Origin: Lutjanus erythropterus | Lineage: Eukaryota; Chordata; Actinopteri; Lutjaniformes; Lutjanidae | Direction: 5' to 3' | NCBI GenBank assembly: GCA_020091685.1 | Contig: CM034604.1 | Location: forward strand, 12,422,519-12,486,518 | Length of the DNA: 64,000 nt | Part shown: positions 38,214 through 50,689 of the stretch, piece after piece | Numbering within the stretch: the stretch's first letter is position 1 | Layout: each line of letters starts with the position of its first letter | Notes under the pieces: model-generated | Told to the model about the DNA's origin: nothing | Seen by the model: only the letters and a program-made list of their open reading frames with translations | Database searches by the model: none | Made by a program: the position numbers and the translations under genes

Positions 38214-38972
38214 ATCACATAAAGCGGAAGATTCGGAGGCGGCCATCTTGGGGGCGAGGCATCATCCGAAAGAAGAAGAACTACAAGAAAGGAACAGAAG
38301 AGGAAGAGGAGGAGCCTGAGGTGGAGGCAGACGCAGAGGCAGAAGCGGAAGCTGCAGGACCCAGTGACTCGTGTCTGACACAGGATGAAGAATCGTCTTG
38401 CGATACCATGGGTCCCCAGCCCAATGGCCATCATCCCCATGTCCCCTCTACAGAGGAGGAGAGCTCCAATGAGCCCCCTGTCGCAGCTCCTCCTGAACCC
38501 CCAGAGGCCAGCGAAGCCCTTGAAGAGCCAGGGCCTAAGGAGGAGGAGCCCACAGCCAAAGAGGCAGAGTCCGAGAACACAGAGAAACACACTACGCCGC
38601 ATTGCCTGGGTGACAGTTCTCAGCCCGAGGCAGACAGGGAGAGCCAGGACAAGCAGGCTGACGTCCAGCCTTCGATTGAAACGTCCGAGTCTTCAGATGC
38701 TGAGGCCCAGCCCAAGCACACAGAGGGTCTCCTGGTATCAAAAGTGGACTGTGTGAATGGAAACGAGTCAATGGACAGTCTGGACTCACAGAGCCTCAAG
38801 AGGAGCAGTGAGGTTGAGAAAGTGACTCCTCACAGCTTGGCTGAGGGCTCCAATAATAATCCAGAACAGGAAGAGCACAATGACAAAAATGAGAGCAAAC
38901 CAACTCAGGAGCACCCTCCTCAGGATGGGAGGACAGTAACAGAAAATGTTGAGGAGGATCAAGATAAAGAAG
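38214..38972 (+). CDS. atad2b: atad2b exon: basic patch and long acidic region
   Basis: Largest exon (759 bp), residues 249-500 plus split codons 248 and 501. It starts HIKRKIRRRPSWGRGIIRKK, which lines up with LKRKIRKKSNWYLGTIKKRR in human ATAD2 and looks like a nuclear localisation patch. It then turns strongly acidic, with a six-Glu run, an EADAEAEAEAEAA repeat at about 284-296, and then long Ser/Glu/Pro/Gln-rich sequence without hydrophobic core. It is probably disordered. The acceptor is CCATTATAG and the donor G|GTATAG; the phase agrees with both neighbours. Beyond the first 25 residues I see little direct similarity to human, as expected for this region. A 138-codon open frame on the other strand at 38186-38602 is a shadow of its biased composition. 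Confidence 0.93.
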
Positions 38973-39149
38973 GTATAGCACTAGACATAAGAGTTTTCTG
39001 TTATACAGCTTTAGCAGCACAATTGGTTAATTAGAACATAGACCATTTTCTCCCTCTATCTTTTTCTTTGGAACATTTTATTTTGAATTTTTGCAATATG
39101 CGAAATGTCCATACAAGAGAAAAAGAAGAGAGAGAGACAGAGAGACAGA

Positions 39150-39751
39150 CGTGGGGTTCAATAAGGTACTTATCAATAGTCAGTGTATTGCCTACAGTGG
39201 ATGCTGGTCGGCACGCCCCCCCAGTTAGGAAGGCAGAGCGAGGAGCCAACAACAAGCTAAGCAATTTACTGCTGTGGACACGATAATTTAGACTTTTAAC
39301 CACTTCAAAGTCAACCTAAAAAATCAATTTCATTTTGTTCACTATATTTAGAATGTTTTCACTGCTTCATGTTGTCGTCAGACAGCCTTTTCTGGTGAAA
39401 ACCCACTGTTAAACAAAGCTAAATAGCACTTTTCAAACCAACCAAACTCCATAGACAAAATCTGTTAGCTTGTTTGTATTTTTATGTTACTACAGTCAAT
39501 CTGAACTATCCTATATTGAGTTTGGTTGATTTGGAGAGAGTGATATGTAGCTTTTTTTAACAGCGGTAAAATACCTTTTGTTGTTGACCCTGTCCACAGC
39601 AGTGCATTGCTTAGCTTCCATCCTGCTGCCCCTGTCTGCTTCTCCTAACTGAAGGCATGCCGACCAGCATCTACTGAAGGTAATTCACTGACGTTGACAA
39701 GAATTGACAAGTACTTCATACAACCCCACACCAAATAATCTGGACTATCCT
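39150..39751. mobile_element. Long palindromic MITE, copy 1
   Basis: The left arm (about 39152-39290) reads GTGGGGTTCAATAAGGTACT, TAGTCAGTGTATTGCCTACA, GTGGATGCTGGTCGGCACGC, and AGCTAAGCAATTTACTGCTG. The right arm (about 39571-39751) is its complement in reverse: GCAGTGCATTGCTTAGCTTC, GGCATGCCGACCAGCATCTA, GGTAATTCACTGACG and CATACAACCCCACACCAAAT. The right end is CTGGACTATCCTTGTAAG. The loop of about 280 bp holds family sequence, e.g. GTTTTCACTGCTTCATGTTG. The second copy is at 42222-42875, beyond the next exon. Confidence 0.8.
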
Positions 39752-39924
39752 TGTAAGTATAAATGCGAATAATATAGTATACAACATTTCTACCAGGAAG
39801 GAAGGTAACCCAATTTGTTAAGTGATGGATGCATGGTTTTATTTCAAGTGATGTTTTGTTGTGACAGAGTTTTGAGTAGGAATGCTGCTGGTGACTAATT
39901 TCCCTGTCGATTAAACACAAGATT

Positions 39925-40655
39925 TAATTTTGACTAGTCTAACACTAAGAAAGCACTCAGAAAGCAGTTAACATTTAGCAGAATTTATTAATTTATAATG
40001 TAAACAGTCAAATACTGTGTATTAAGAGCCATTTTAAGCCGTTAATCACAATCTACAATCACCAAATCAAACTTTAAATGCCGCTGAAATGCGCGCTACT
40101 TTGCAATGTGCAATACAAGCCTTACACATTAACGTACAAAACATGACAACAACTCACTAAATGCTTCACCTTTTCAGACCGAAGAGGATGACAGTGTCTG
40201 TGGGTAAAGGACCCAGAGCTGTCATTAGCTGCCAGCCTGCCACACAGTGTGGCTAACGTTAGCAGCTGCTAGCTCTGCTGCTCCGCTTGCAGGTTTATGT
40301 CCGTGTCTGTGCATAATGTGGGCACATTTCTCCAGTCGAGAGAATATATATCAGCTTATTCTGTCACAGTCTACATTCAACATTATTTCCATTTTCTAGA
40401 TTAAAACACTGCCACACCGCGCTGGTTTTATGAGCTGTCATCTGTTTGTCATCTGGAGTTGCCAGGACGATCAGGGCATAGAGGGGCTGCCATCTGACAG
40501 TGCCGCAGTCCCAACTAGTGGCATCTTAGTGGCAACAGATAACATTGTGCATGAATGAATTGTTGATTAATAGTTTAAACAACTAGTATTTTTGGTGCTG
40601 ACTAGCAAAGGTGGGGGCGTTTAATCATATAGTCGACCAGTCGCACGCATCCCTA
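39925..40655. mobile_element. Probable hAT-like transposon relic
   Basis: The right edge reads TTTAATCATATAGTCGACCA, then GTCGCACGCATCCCTAG, which on the complement begins CTAGGGATGCGTGCGACTGG. This is like known teleost hAT termini that start TAGGGATG. The left edge has TTTTGACTAGTCTAACAC. The two ends share the GACTAGTC/GACTAGC motif. The interior has no clear transposase frame. Borders and class are uncertain. Confidence 0.45.
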
Positions 40656-41852
40656 GTTTTGAGTCACAGGTGAAATTGTCCATCTGTCACTTCTGCAAAC
40701 ATCTGGACAAGCTATCAATCAGGTACATGGGTTTTTTTTGTTCTTTGAATTTGAACTGATGGCAGTTTTTTTTAAGTGAGAAGAGAAAGTCGCACATTCT
40801 CTTGTACTCGTTTTGATCTCTTCATTTGACTTCCTAATCATTTGATCTTTACAGATAAGCAATTAAGCAAATTAACAAAATCTGTTAATTTTTACACATC
40901 TAGTCAGTGCTTTGCCCACCACTTCATTATGATGATAAATTACCTTTCTGATTATCATCCAGCTCTTCTGATTTACACTCGGTTTAGCTTTTAAAATAGA
41001 GAGGGCATGAATAATGCAACATAAGTCATACAGAATATAAAAATGCTGTCTCCTGGCATAGCAGACAGTATATTTCAATGGAGGAACTCCAGGGACTTGA
41101 AATTATGTGTGCCTTTGTAGACACTCCACACCTTGTGATATGTATCCTGAAATGTTTTTTTTTGTTTTTTTTGTCTATGGAAGATTCACAATGTTGGCTT
41201 GCTTCCACCCTGCATCTCTGACACTGCCATATATATTTTTCTTTTGCTCCAAGCCATTATGCCCTTCCTATTTATGTGAACTATTTGAATCAGAGATACG
41301 CCAATTAGTTTACGTTTTTAATTACAGGCATGTGGTTTGGCTTTGTGGTGAGCAGAGGCCAGCTGGACGGCTGAGGTAATGGTGCTGCTAGAATATGGAG
41401 AAGCCATCAGAGGATGGCACGATCAGACAACAGAACACAAACAAACTGTGGCTCCTCAAACAACAGACAACTCAGCTACTCCGCCCCCACACTCATTACA
41501 AGCCGAGCCAGGCCTTTTGTTTCCATCAAAGCGTTTCTTGAGCACTGTTATAAATGGACAGGAAAGAGGCCAGATGTGAAATATTGTGCCCTCAGTAGCT
41601 GCTAGTAGCTTCAAATAGATTTTCTGCACATACTGTAGCATTGCATTAATCTTGTAGCCATGGCAGTTTGGATTTTCTTTCTTTGTGTCTATCCAGTGTG
41701 TGCTTTTCAGTGGTTCATGACAATAAAACCAAAAGAGGTCTCAAATGTAGCTCACACATTCATGTTAAGTTGTTTCAGATTGCTATCACACTGCATTCAT
41801 TCTTTATAACCCTCGTTGGTAACCCTTCTTCCATCAATAATCCTTTTATTAG

Positions 41853-41983
41853 GGGGTTCCAAAGCCAGGAAATGCAAGAGGAGCCTGTCAGAGCAGCTGA
41901 GGGGATCTGCTGAGAGGACAGAGGAAGAGCCACAACCAGTCCCTCCCCATCCTCCAGTGGTGATTGACCACCAGCGACTTTCA
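41853..41983 (+). CDS. atad2b: atad2b exon: linker to C-terminal segment
   Basis: It completes G501 and encodes residues 502-544. It begins GSKARKCKRSLSEQLRGSAE, where basic ARKCKRS resembles RARRSQVEQQ of human ATAD2. It then has a Pro-rich run (EEEPQPVPPHPP) and ends VVIDHQRLS, equal to LVVDHERLK in human ATAD2. The acceptor is TTTTATTAG at 41844-41852 and the donor is consensus GTAAGT at 41984. It enters after base 1 and leaves at a codon boundary, so skipping it would shift the frame (131 bp). Confidence 0.9.
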
Positions 41984-42090
41984 GTAAGTGTTTCTCTAAA
42001 TCACTTATTAAACATTGATCTTGTATCACAACATGAAATTCTCAGTCTCCTAAGGCTAAGAAAGCACGGGTATAAATAATGTGATTCTTT

Positions 42091-42118
42091 TTGTTTTTTT
42101 GTTTTGTTTTGTTTTTTA
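42091..42118. repeat. (GTTTT)n low-complexity tract
   Basis: T runs separated by single G, close behind the exon 41853-41983 donor. The 108-bp spacing has no obvious meaning. Confidence 0.9.
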
Positions 42119-42221
42119 GTGTATTTAAATTCTCATTGATTGTTTATTTATTCAGTGCAAAGCCATTATCTTATGGCTGGACTTTAGCACTGTGAAGTTT
42201 GTTGTTCAAATCCTTAAATCC

Positions 42222-42875
42222 TTAAAGGGATAGTTCAGATTATTTGATGTAGGTTTGTATGAGGTACTGATTGATAATCATGATATCACCTACAAAAGAT
42301 GCCAGTCAGCATCCCCTCAGGTAGGAGAAGCTCTCTCCTAACCAAACAGTCATTTTTCCTCTCAGAACACAGGAGTTGCTGGTCTGCCATTGCTTCGATG
42401 TGTTCGTCTATTATGTGTTTGTCTCTGTTATTGTGTGATATTGGTGAATCCAAACTATCCTTTTAAGAAGTCACACAATAACACAAACAAACTAACACAG
42501 CAAGGCAGCCGCAGACTTGCAATTTGGTAGGGGGAGGCAAAAGGACTGATTATGCCTATGGGGTTTAGTTGGTTTGAATAACGGTGATTTCCTTCTGGAA
42601 AAGACTGTCTGACAACAATATAAAGCGGTGAAAATATTCTAAATACAGCATACACTTAAACTGATTTTGTTTTTTTAGATGGACCTTCATTAAGGCTAAA
42701 ACACCTTTTGTTGCTGACCCCATCCACAGCACTTCATTGCTTTGCTTTGTGCTGTGCTCCTCTTTGCTTCTTCAAACGGGGTGCGTGCAGACGTCCATCT
42801 ATTGTGGGTAATACACTGACTACCGATAAGTTGCTCTTGCAACCCCACCTTAAATAATCCTAACTATCCCCTTAA
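42222..42875. mobile_element. Long palindromic MITE, copy 2, with an internal terminus
   Basis: The left end is TTAAAGGGATAGTTCAGATT and the right end is AATCCTAACTATCCCCTTAA, clear inverted termini. The right arm repeats family phrases of the 39150 copy: GTTGCTGACCCCATCCACAG, GGGTAATACACTGACTACCG and TTGCAACCCCACCTTAAAT. A third terminus-like sequence, AATCCAAACTATCCTTTTAA at 42447-42466, lies inside. This suggests two elements side by side or one inserted next to another, with 42222-42466 a complete short derivative of 245 bp. Confidence 0.8.
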
Positions 42876-45800
42876 ATCTGAAAGTTGTGGCTTATTTTCT
42901 GAGCACAATGTGATAGATGGCAATTTATATACAAATTCTTTTCACCCTGAGTGTTGTTCTTCTGTCTGTCGTCTTCTAAATTGTTGCTTTGTTGTGTTAC
43001 AATGTCAGTATTTTAATTGAAAAATGCATCAGATCTTTGCAATGGCAACAGGGGAAGCACATGCACTGTTGCTCTAACAGGTTGAGAAAAAACTGTCGCC
43101 ACTCTTGCGCGAAAACATTATCTAAGCCCTCACAACCCATCAAGATTTTAGCTTTTAAAACCCCAGTGCGTGCCCCATCACCATCTTGCCTGATTCTGCA
43201 CGGTCATCATTCTAATTCAGAGCGTGAAGGATGTAACAGCTGGGGCGATTTGGCGTTGTGCGCTGACTGTGGATTTGAGATTTAACAGGTACTGTGATCT
43301 GTATCAAAGCAATGATCTGGTAAAAGGGAGACGAGCATTCTTAAGGGGAAAACATGGTCACACAGAATGTTCATGGTCATTTATTATGATCGTGATTGCT
43401 TTATGTATTCAGTTATTTCAGGAATCAGTGTTTATATGACACAACATTAAATATTACATTCTGTAAATTAAATAAATAAGCAAAATGAATTATCTAGCTA
43501 CGGACAATCTTGGAGACTTTACAGGTAGTTACAGTGTAGCTTAATATTAATACATGTTCACTTTTGATTTCTTATATATGTAAAGCACTAAAGCTATAAA
43601 GTGGATAGATATTTTTCAGCAAATATAAACAGCTCTTAGATTCCACCAGTAAATAAGAAAATGTTGAAAAATAAAGACTTATTGGTTGCTACAGAGCCAG
43701 CTGTGGCAAACTGTCACATTTTGCAACTGACTAATTAGAGTGTGATTATGGAAAAGAGGAGCTATAATCTAAAAATGTAACCAATATGCTTTTGTTTTTG
43801 TCTTATTTAAGTTCAAATGGGTGCTTGTTTAAATGTTGCTTGAAGTGTGGAAGAAGGGTTTTTCAAGTGTTTCCTCCTCCCTTCTGTAAAAGAAACAGCT
43901 GTTGTTCATTTCTATACTCTAAATTTGCTCTAAATTGGTCACTTATTGCTTCATATGGACTGTTGAGTCCTTTTTTTGTGTACAGACATTAATATGCAAA
44001 AGCTACAGAATGAATGAGTCCCTCGGTTAGATTGATGTTGAAAATGGCACTGATGATAATACTTGGCCTAGCCCTGGTCCCTTTGAAAACAAACCATTCA
44101 TGTTATCTTTATTGAGACAGGAGAGGTAGGTAGACCTGTGCTCCCATTTACTTGCTGGCATAATCTGTCACACCCACTGTTTGGTGTTTGGGGTTTTCCA
44201 CAAGGACAAGGAGCAGCCAGGCAGTGGGGAAAAAAGTAGCCAATTTTGACCATAAAAGCCCCGGTTGCTGGCCTCTGGCACATTTGAATGCCTTTATTCT
44301 GTTACATACACTGATCTTAATTGTTGCATATTTTAATGATTGTAAACATCATAGTGATTATAAAGGAAAATTTGACTTCTTGTGTTTTAACCTGCATAGT
44401 CTGCAAGTGGCTATTATGGGGAGTAAGGAGGTATTATTTAAGAATGAATATTCACTTTGTTACACGTGAATAAGAAGATAATTACTCGGTGACAGGATAA
44501 CTAAAAATACTGACTGAAGTGTAGCGGAAATTGCAGATTGTTCATCAAAGTTATTTATTAGAAAAAATGTGTATAATAGCATGATAAAGTAGCTAGCAGA
44601 CAGAAATGAATAGTCGGCTCTTTGGCTGGCAGCCGATGCTTATGAAAAACTCTGATGATGCCCATCTTAGAATACCTTCTGCTTTCTGCTTTTTCCCGTC
44701 TACAGCTTCCAAAAATAGAAAAAGGTTAAACAGAGTTAGTATCTGGATAATTGGAAGTCTACCATTCTTTGAACAGGGCCTAGAAGGCAGCACATATATT
44801 GAAAGTTTTTTGTATGAAGGACTTAAGGTATGGAGGATGGGGAAACTCAGTCATGGGTGACCAGCCTTAAGCTTCCTCCAGTGTGGAGCTGATGCTGTCA
44901 CACTGCCCTTCTCAGATGGATAACTCTAACTTCTGAGACTTATCCCTCCTTTCCATTCACCCTATGGTCACACCACTGTCTGTCTCCCCTTTTCATCTTT
45001 CAACTATCAATTTTGTATCCCTGCTCTCTGAACATGGAGGGAACCAATTACAGTGGCAGACCATTTCTCACATCCCTCAATCAACAGGTGTTGTTCCTGC
45101 AACATTTGGAGGAAACAAGGGTATGACTCAAACATGAGCTTCTCTCTGCCTCACTAGAGCCGCCAACTTGTGCCAAGATATGCTCAAGGAACGGAGAGCA
45201 TGCGAAGCAGCTCCGCCGTACTTTGCACAGTCACGCTAGGGTCCCACCTAATACCCCAAGTGTAAATTGGAGCCTCGGCTCAGTGGGCTCCCCTGACAGC
45301 ACTTCTCGCTGATCGGGTGGAGCGTGCTTGGTTTTAGGGCACTCTGTGTAGTGTAATTGATGTAAAAGAAGTGTTCTGACATGCGCTGGCTTCTTTCCTC
45401 CATGCTCCGAAGTGACATCCAGCTATCAAGCCATTATCTAGTGGCTTTTACCCATGTCCCTTGGGCATGATGGGCGACGAAGGGGGTTTGCATCTTGTCT
45501 TGCTAAACCTGACTCCATCTTTCAAACTGATTGACAGGCTTTTTAGTTGGCCTGATCTTAGTGCTCCACCTGGCTGCTCTGATGAACAACCACACACAGA
45601 ACTAATCTGGAGTTTTATTTGTTAGTAGTGGGGGGGATATCTTAAAGAAACAGATCGTGAAAAGAGGGGACTGTGAATAATTGCTTTTTCATCCCCGGCT
45701 TACGGAACAAATTGAATATCCGGTGCGCGGGATGAGAGTCACCATTTAAGCAGATATTTGCTGGCAGGGCTGGGACTGGCAAGCTGCCTGATGTGTATTA

Positions 45801-46903
45801 GGGCCCGCAGTGAGTGGTGTACTGTTCCTTCTCTCTTCCTTCAGCCGTATTCATTGATTGTAGAGGGCTCATTATTTCTGACTTTTAACTTGACGGAAGA
45901 GGCTCTGAAATCTCTCTGGAATGAAATACCATCAGAGTGTTATGAGTTTGTTCACAGAGCCTACACTTGAAGCCTGTAGGACAGAGATGGTATTATTTCA
46001 GTATTCACATCCTGCCTTTCAGAGCCATGGCACAGTTATTTGCTCTGATTCACTTACTGAAATCAAGTTCTGTTATTGCCAGTTTTACTGAAATGATGCT
46101 TGATGCTGTCTGGATCAAAATGAATTCCTCAGCATGAATAAATAGGTCCTGAGGCTTGTTTCTCTTAGTACTCCAAGATGTCGCTTATAGTCAGCTGTTT
46201 TCTTTCATCAGTAATCAGACACTTGTCCACAGATGGACTGGAAGAAGTGGTGCTGACGATTGCAGATGAGAATTCAGTAACAAGAAATCCAATCTGGCCC
46301 GGCAATTTTTCCTCCATCTTACCAAGAACACACAGATTATCGTCTGCTCTGCTGTTTTCTTTAGCAGCTGCCTAGAAAGAGCCAGTGTTTCTAGTTGCTG
46401 GCACAGTATGGAGTCTTTTGGCTTGATGCTTAGCTATTACAGCATGTCAGGATTTCCTGTTTTAGAGGAGCCTGTCAACAGAAGTGGCCCCATTTTCAGT
46501 TTTTTCATCTTCCATCATTTTTAGTACTAATAACAGCGGGGGGCCCTCTGGCAAAGTAGCCATCATACATGTCCATTCAACAGACAACAACTTAATAGTA
46601 GTGCTGGACCAGCATTTGATTGTCAATAAAAATAGATAGTGTTTAAAGTGCTTCTTTCATTTTCATTCATTCCCACTGATGGCCTTGACAGTGTGGCTAT
46701 TTGCATGTAATTGCATTTGCAAAGCTGTGCCTCTTGGCCACACATGAGAGCCAGTTGTGTCAATAGCTCACACAACATAAACATACCAGTCTCTAGTATT
46801 TTCTTCATGTACTGTAGTACTTTGCCCTCTTGCCAAGCCCTTAAGGGTGATTTATTGTTGCAGTGCTCACACCTCATGCATCCCACTGAACCATTGGCTT
46901 ATA

Positions 46904-47102
46904 TAAACTAAAGGTTTGTAGTTATAATTAGCTCTACAGGACATAAAAATGAGTTTTTAAATGCTTGGCTTTGCTTTTGTCAACCCTGGCAAGTGTAATA
47001 GTTAGTCAGCAGGATTGGTCCACCAGTGGAAGCACTGAACAGCATTTGGGTTGATTGAAACATGCTGTAGCAGCTGCAGGGGATACTATTAGGATGCTAT
47101 TA
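46904..47102 (+). repeat. Duplicated block, copy 1
   Basis: It shares with 47552-47770 the phrases AAGGTTTGT, GCTTGGCTTTGCTTTTGTCA, AGTCAGCAGGATTGGTCCAC, CAGCATTTGGGTTGATTGAA and ACTATTAGGATGCTATTA, in the same order and direction. Confidence 0.95.
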
Positions 47103-47551
47103 TTCAAGGACATGTATTATCAGTATACAACACAGGGGTGTACAACAAAATTAGAGTTGTACAGTAGGTCCTTCATAATGAACAAAATATACAACATGTA
47201 TACAGATGATTTATTCAATTCAAAATGAGACAGGGTGAAAATATCAAGCAAAATTTGTGTCAGGTTGAATGTTAATGGAAAAAAGATGGTGAAGACAATA
47301 AGACCAGCATCTCCACTTTAAATTTTCAACATCTGGGGAAACACTGCCCATCAAGTGTGACTTTGTTTGAGCATGAAGTATCATCAATGTTAAACGCAGT
47401 TCAGAATTGATGCTCAGAAATGAGATGTAGCTAGTGCTACTAAATACCCCAAGTCAAATTACTGTTAATTTAGTTATCATCTCGATTTTATCAATGAAAA
47501 AATGTTGATGAAAACTGTGACAAAAAACATGAGCCAATAAAATAAACACTA

Positions 47552-47770
47552 ATAAAGTAAAGGTTTGTGGTCATGATTAGATTAGATTACAGGACATGAA
47601 AATTAGTTTTTAAAAGCTTGGCTTTGCTTTTGTCAACCATAGAAAGTGTAATAAAAGTCAGCAGGATTGGTCCACCACTGGAAGCAAAAACACTGAGCAG
47701 CATTTGGGTTGATTGAAACATGCTGCAGCAGCTGGAGGGGATATAATATAATACTATTAGGATGCTATTA
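47552..47770 (+). repeat. Duplicated block, copy 2
   Basis: Direct copy of 46904-47102 displaced by about 650 bp. It has a few insertions, such as an extra TATAATA before ACTATTAGG and extra A's after GGAAGC. Divergence is visible but low, suggesting a local duplication of moderate age. Whether the 450 bp between the copies belonged to the duplicated unit is not clear. Confidence 0.95.
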
Positions 47771-49328
47771 CATTTTTTAGTTAATAGCCAAGGTGGGAAT
47801 CTGAGTCAGGGTAAAATTGAAAAAAGCAGCATAACTGTTGGTGAGGTATTGGAAATAGCAGCTAACAAACATTACTCTCTGGCCAGTTAGTGTCTTACAT
47901 TTGCTTTCAATTACCAATGAAGCCACGAACTGTGTGTAATGAATACCAAAGGAGGCTCATGTTAACATAGTTTTGTTATCACCTGGGTGCATAAAATGCC
48001 CTGATGGCAGAAATGTGCTATAGAGCTTCAAGCAGCAGTGCTTATTTAGATGTTGTTTTTTTTTCAGGCTGTACATGTTTGTATATTCTGAAAACATATT
48101 CCCATAATGCATAATGGACGGTCTGAAATGCTCCCAGCTTTGTCAGCATGTTTCACTGTTTCACTCCACAATACACACACAAACACACGTTGGTTGTGCC
48201 ACACATGTAAAGGACATCGCATTGATTAACCTTTATTTCCCTTGAGGTCTACCTTAAATTTGGCCATAGCTCATCAATAGTTAGTCCTTACGATAACCTT
48301 GACCTAATCTCAACTTTTTCCATTTCATCTTTTTCCCTGTGGTTTTTCCTTCAGTGAATTTATTTTGAAAACAGCTCTGTATCAGGGGTATGTGGAGGCG
48401 TGTTTGTGGTTATTTGTGTAAAGTCAGTGCAGTGCAGACTTTCTCCTCCTTTATTACCTGGTGATATTGGATCTCTGCTGTCTTAAATCTATGAAATATT
48501 AACATTCTTTCCTGTAGCCTATTTACCAAACATCTTATTTTTCTCAGACTTATCACTTTTACTGAATATAATCTTCATTCTTAAGACTTTTTTCTCCCTA
48601 AAGCCCATAACTGAAAATAGAAGAGTAAAGGTTACTTTATCATTATTTCACATTATTCTGAACTTGACCTTGAGTGGGAAACAGTGGGTCATAATGAGAG
48701 ATCAGCTGTCCAATCAGACAGCACAGTACAATCCAACAGTCATGTGTTTTGTACTTCAAAATTTGGAGTTGATTTGGCTATAAAAATCACATTGCTGGCA
48801 CAGTTACATAATGTCATGATGGTATAGTAGGATTTAATTTCAAACAATTATATCAGTAATCTGACATTAATAGATAACACAAAAATGACTGAGACAGATC
48901 AGGTGGTTTGGTCAGGTTGTTCTGCAATGATCTTAAAGTTTCACACAAATATTAAGCAATACTGCAGCAACAAACACCCCTCATTGTGCCGGGTTTGCTT
49001 TTTACACTGAACCACACGACATCAGCATAATGCTGCTCAAGGGTGTGATTGTTAGGAAAAATGCTGGCATTCCAGATGCTAAACAGGTATGATGTCAAAC
49101 ACAACAGATCGGGTCAACAAGCAGTTCATTCATTTGTTCATTTAAACTTTTATCTAAAATGTCTAAAAACCATTGAGGTTTCCTTCATTTGTAGTGATGC
49201 AGTTAAAATAAATAAAGAGGATAATACTCAGTCAAATCAATAGCACACTGAGTTGGAAAGGTTTGAGATCATCATCTTGAATTGGCCAGGGAAGGAAAAA
49301 GTCTCAATCTTGAGAATGTGTTGTAGAT

Positions 49329-50180
49329 AGAGATGCACCGATTTCATCAATCTATGTCACTGATTCTTCTTGGCCAATTCTGATGTTTTTTAAGGGACTG
49401 ATCTGCTGATTACAATTTTTAGTCTTTCTAAAAACGATAATTGACAGCATTCACAATCATTTTTGCAACTTTTCTTGGATGTTCATAATAAAACAAAGAC
49501 TATTAAATATTCATTAAATACTATTTTACATTTTCTCTAAAGTTCTCCAAGCTACAGCCAGGCGTTATTATAGTTTAAATTAAGATTATGAATAGGGGGA
49601 ATGTGATCTCGCGAGATCATGGAATCTCTCGGGATTTCGCAGGACATGATTTCACGTGATTTCCTGTGGAAGCAGATGTAAACAAACCAGAGACAGACGC
49701 AGAAGTTAAATAAGCCCAGATGAGAAAATGTTTGAGGAGACACATCAACACAGGTTGTTTATTCTTCAGCCAGAACAGGAGGTGAGATTTTTAACTGTCC
49801 CTCTGTGAACAGCAGCCTGCTGCTGGCTAAACATTAGCCTGAAGAGCTACAAAGTTTACAGCTGTTTTGCGACATTGTCAGCTGCTCTGTCTCATTGTAG
49901 ACTGTCTTCTCTTTATCCTGTTCTTGGAATCTGTCACTGACATCAACTTCATGCAAGCATGTGTCTGAGTGTGTGTAGTTGTGATCAGTGCTGTGAGAGG
50001 TGATATCACGGTCAATTTGTCTGCTGCGCGCATGACGTGACCATCCTGCAGAAGAATCAGATATATGACACTGTAATTTACATCCTCAGGTCAGTGCTGA
50101 AGTAGTTGCTTGATATATAATATATATCAAATATATATAATCCTGTCCCTTATGTTTTTTTGTGACCAAGACATGTACTG
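49329..50180. mobile_element. hAT-like teleost repeat with TCTCGCGAGA palindrome
   Basis: It starts AGAGATGCACCGATTTCATC, the usual opening of a widespread fish hAT-like family (TAGAGATGCACCGATC...). The phrase ATCATGGAATCTCTCGGGAT follows a 16-bp perfect palindrome at 49604-49619, then GTAAACAAACCAGAGACAG. No transposase frame is left. The right border is guessed. Confidence 0.55.
49604..49619. promoter_or_regulatory. TGATCTCGCGAGATCA palindrome (CGCG element)
   Basis: This perfect 16-bp palindrome contains TCTCGCGAGA (49607-49616). That motif is known from vertebrate CpG-island promoters, where factors such as BANP bind it. Here it lies in a transposon-derived stretch in the sense intron of atad2b. 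Regulatory use here is inference. Confidence 0.45.
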
Positions 50181-50689
50181 AGTGGGATATTTCAAGTTGA
50201 TGATAAACTTGAAACGATATTACATCAAGCTGTACTTGTCCATAGTCAAGGAGAAGCAAAATTTAAGAAGTGCTTAGGAAAGCCACTTATTGAACAAAGA
50301 GTGAATATTCAAGGTTGTGGCCTTGTCCTGGTTTAATCTATGTCATGTCCAGGAAAGTGGCCCTGAATATCTACACTCTGTATTGATTTTAACACAACTC
50401 TTTTATTGATTTTTGTACTAAAGTGAACATGCTAGCATTTTTATTTTCTTAATTATTGACACTTACTTTAAAATTAGCTATTTTCATCATGTAGATATCT
50501 GAGTCTCTGTTTAAATGTGGTGACATCTAGAGAGATCCAATTATGTGGGAGTGTTAATGTACATACGTCTTGATTAAAAAGCATTTTAGATATTTTATTA
50601 AGCCACATATTGAAATCATAAATAAACAGTAATGCAATTCAGTGGATTAAGTTTATTAGTGTATTAAATCATGTAGTTTAATTTGTGCA

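Larger units (their letters stand above)
38973..41852 (+). other. atad2b: atad2b intron, 2.9 kb
   Basis: The donor is GTATAG and the acceptor CTTTTATTAG at 41843-41852. The intron contains an inverted-repeat element at about 39150-39751 and a likely hAT-like relic at about 39925-40655. The last 1.2 kb (40660-41850) shows nothing I can name. There are no other genes. Confidence 0.85.

Noticed and set aside
38186..38602. 138-codon open frame on the minus strand
   Set aside because: It is the complement of the acidic atad2b exon (Glu/Ala codons give Leu/Phe/Cys-rich antisense) and has no family resemblance.
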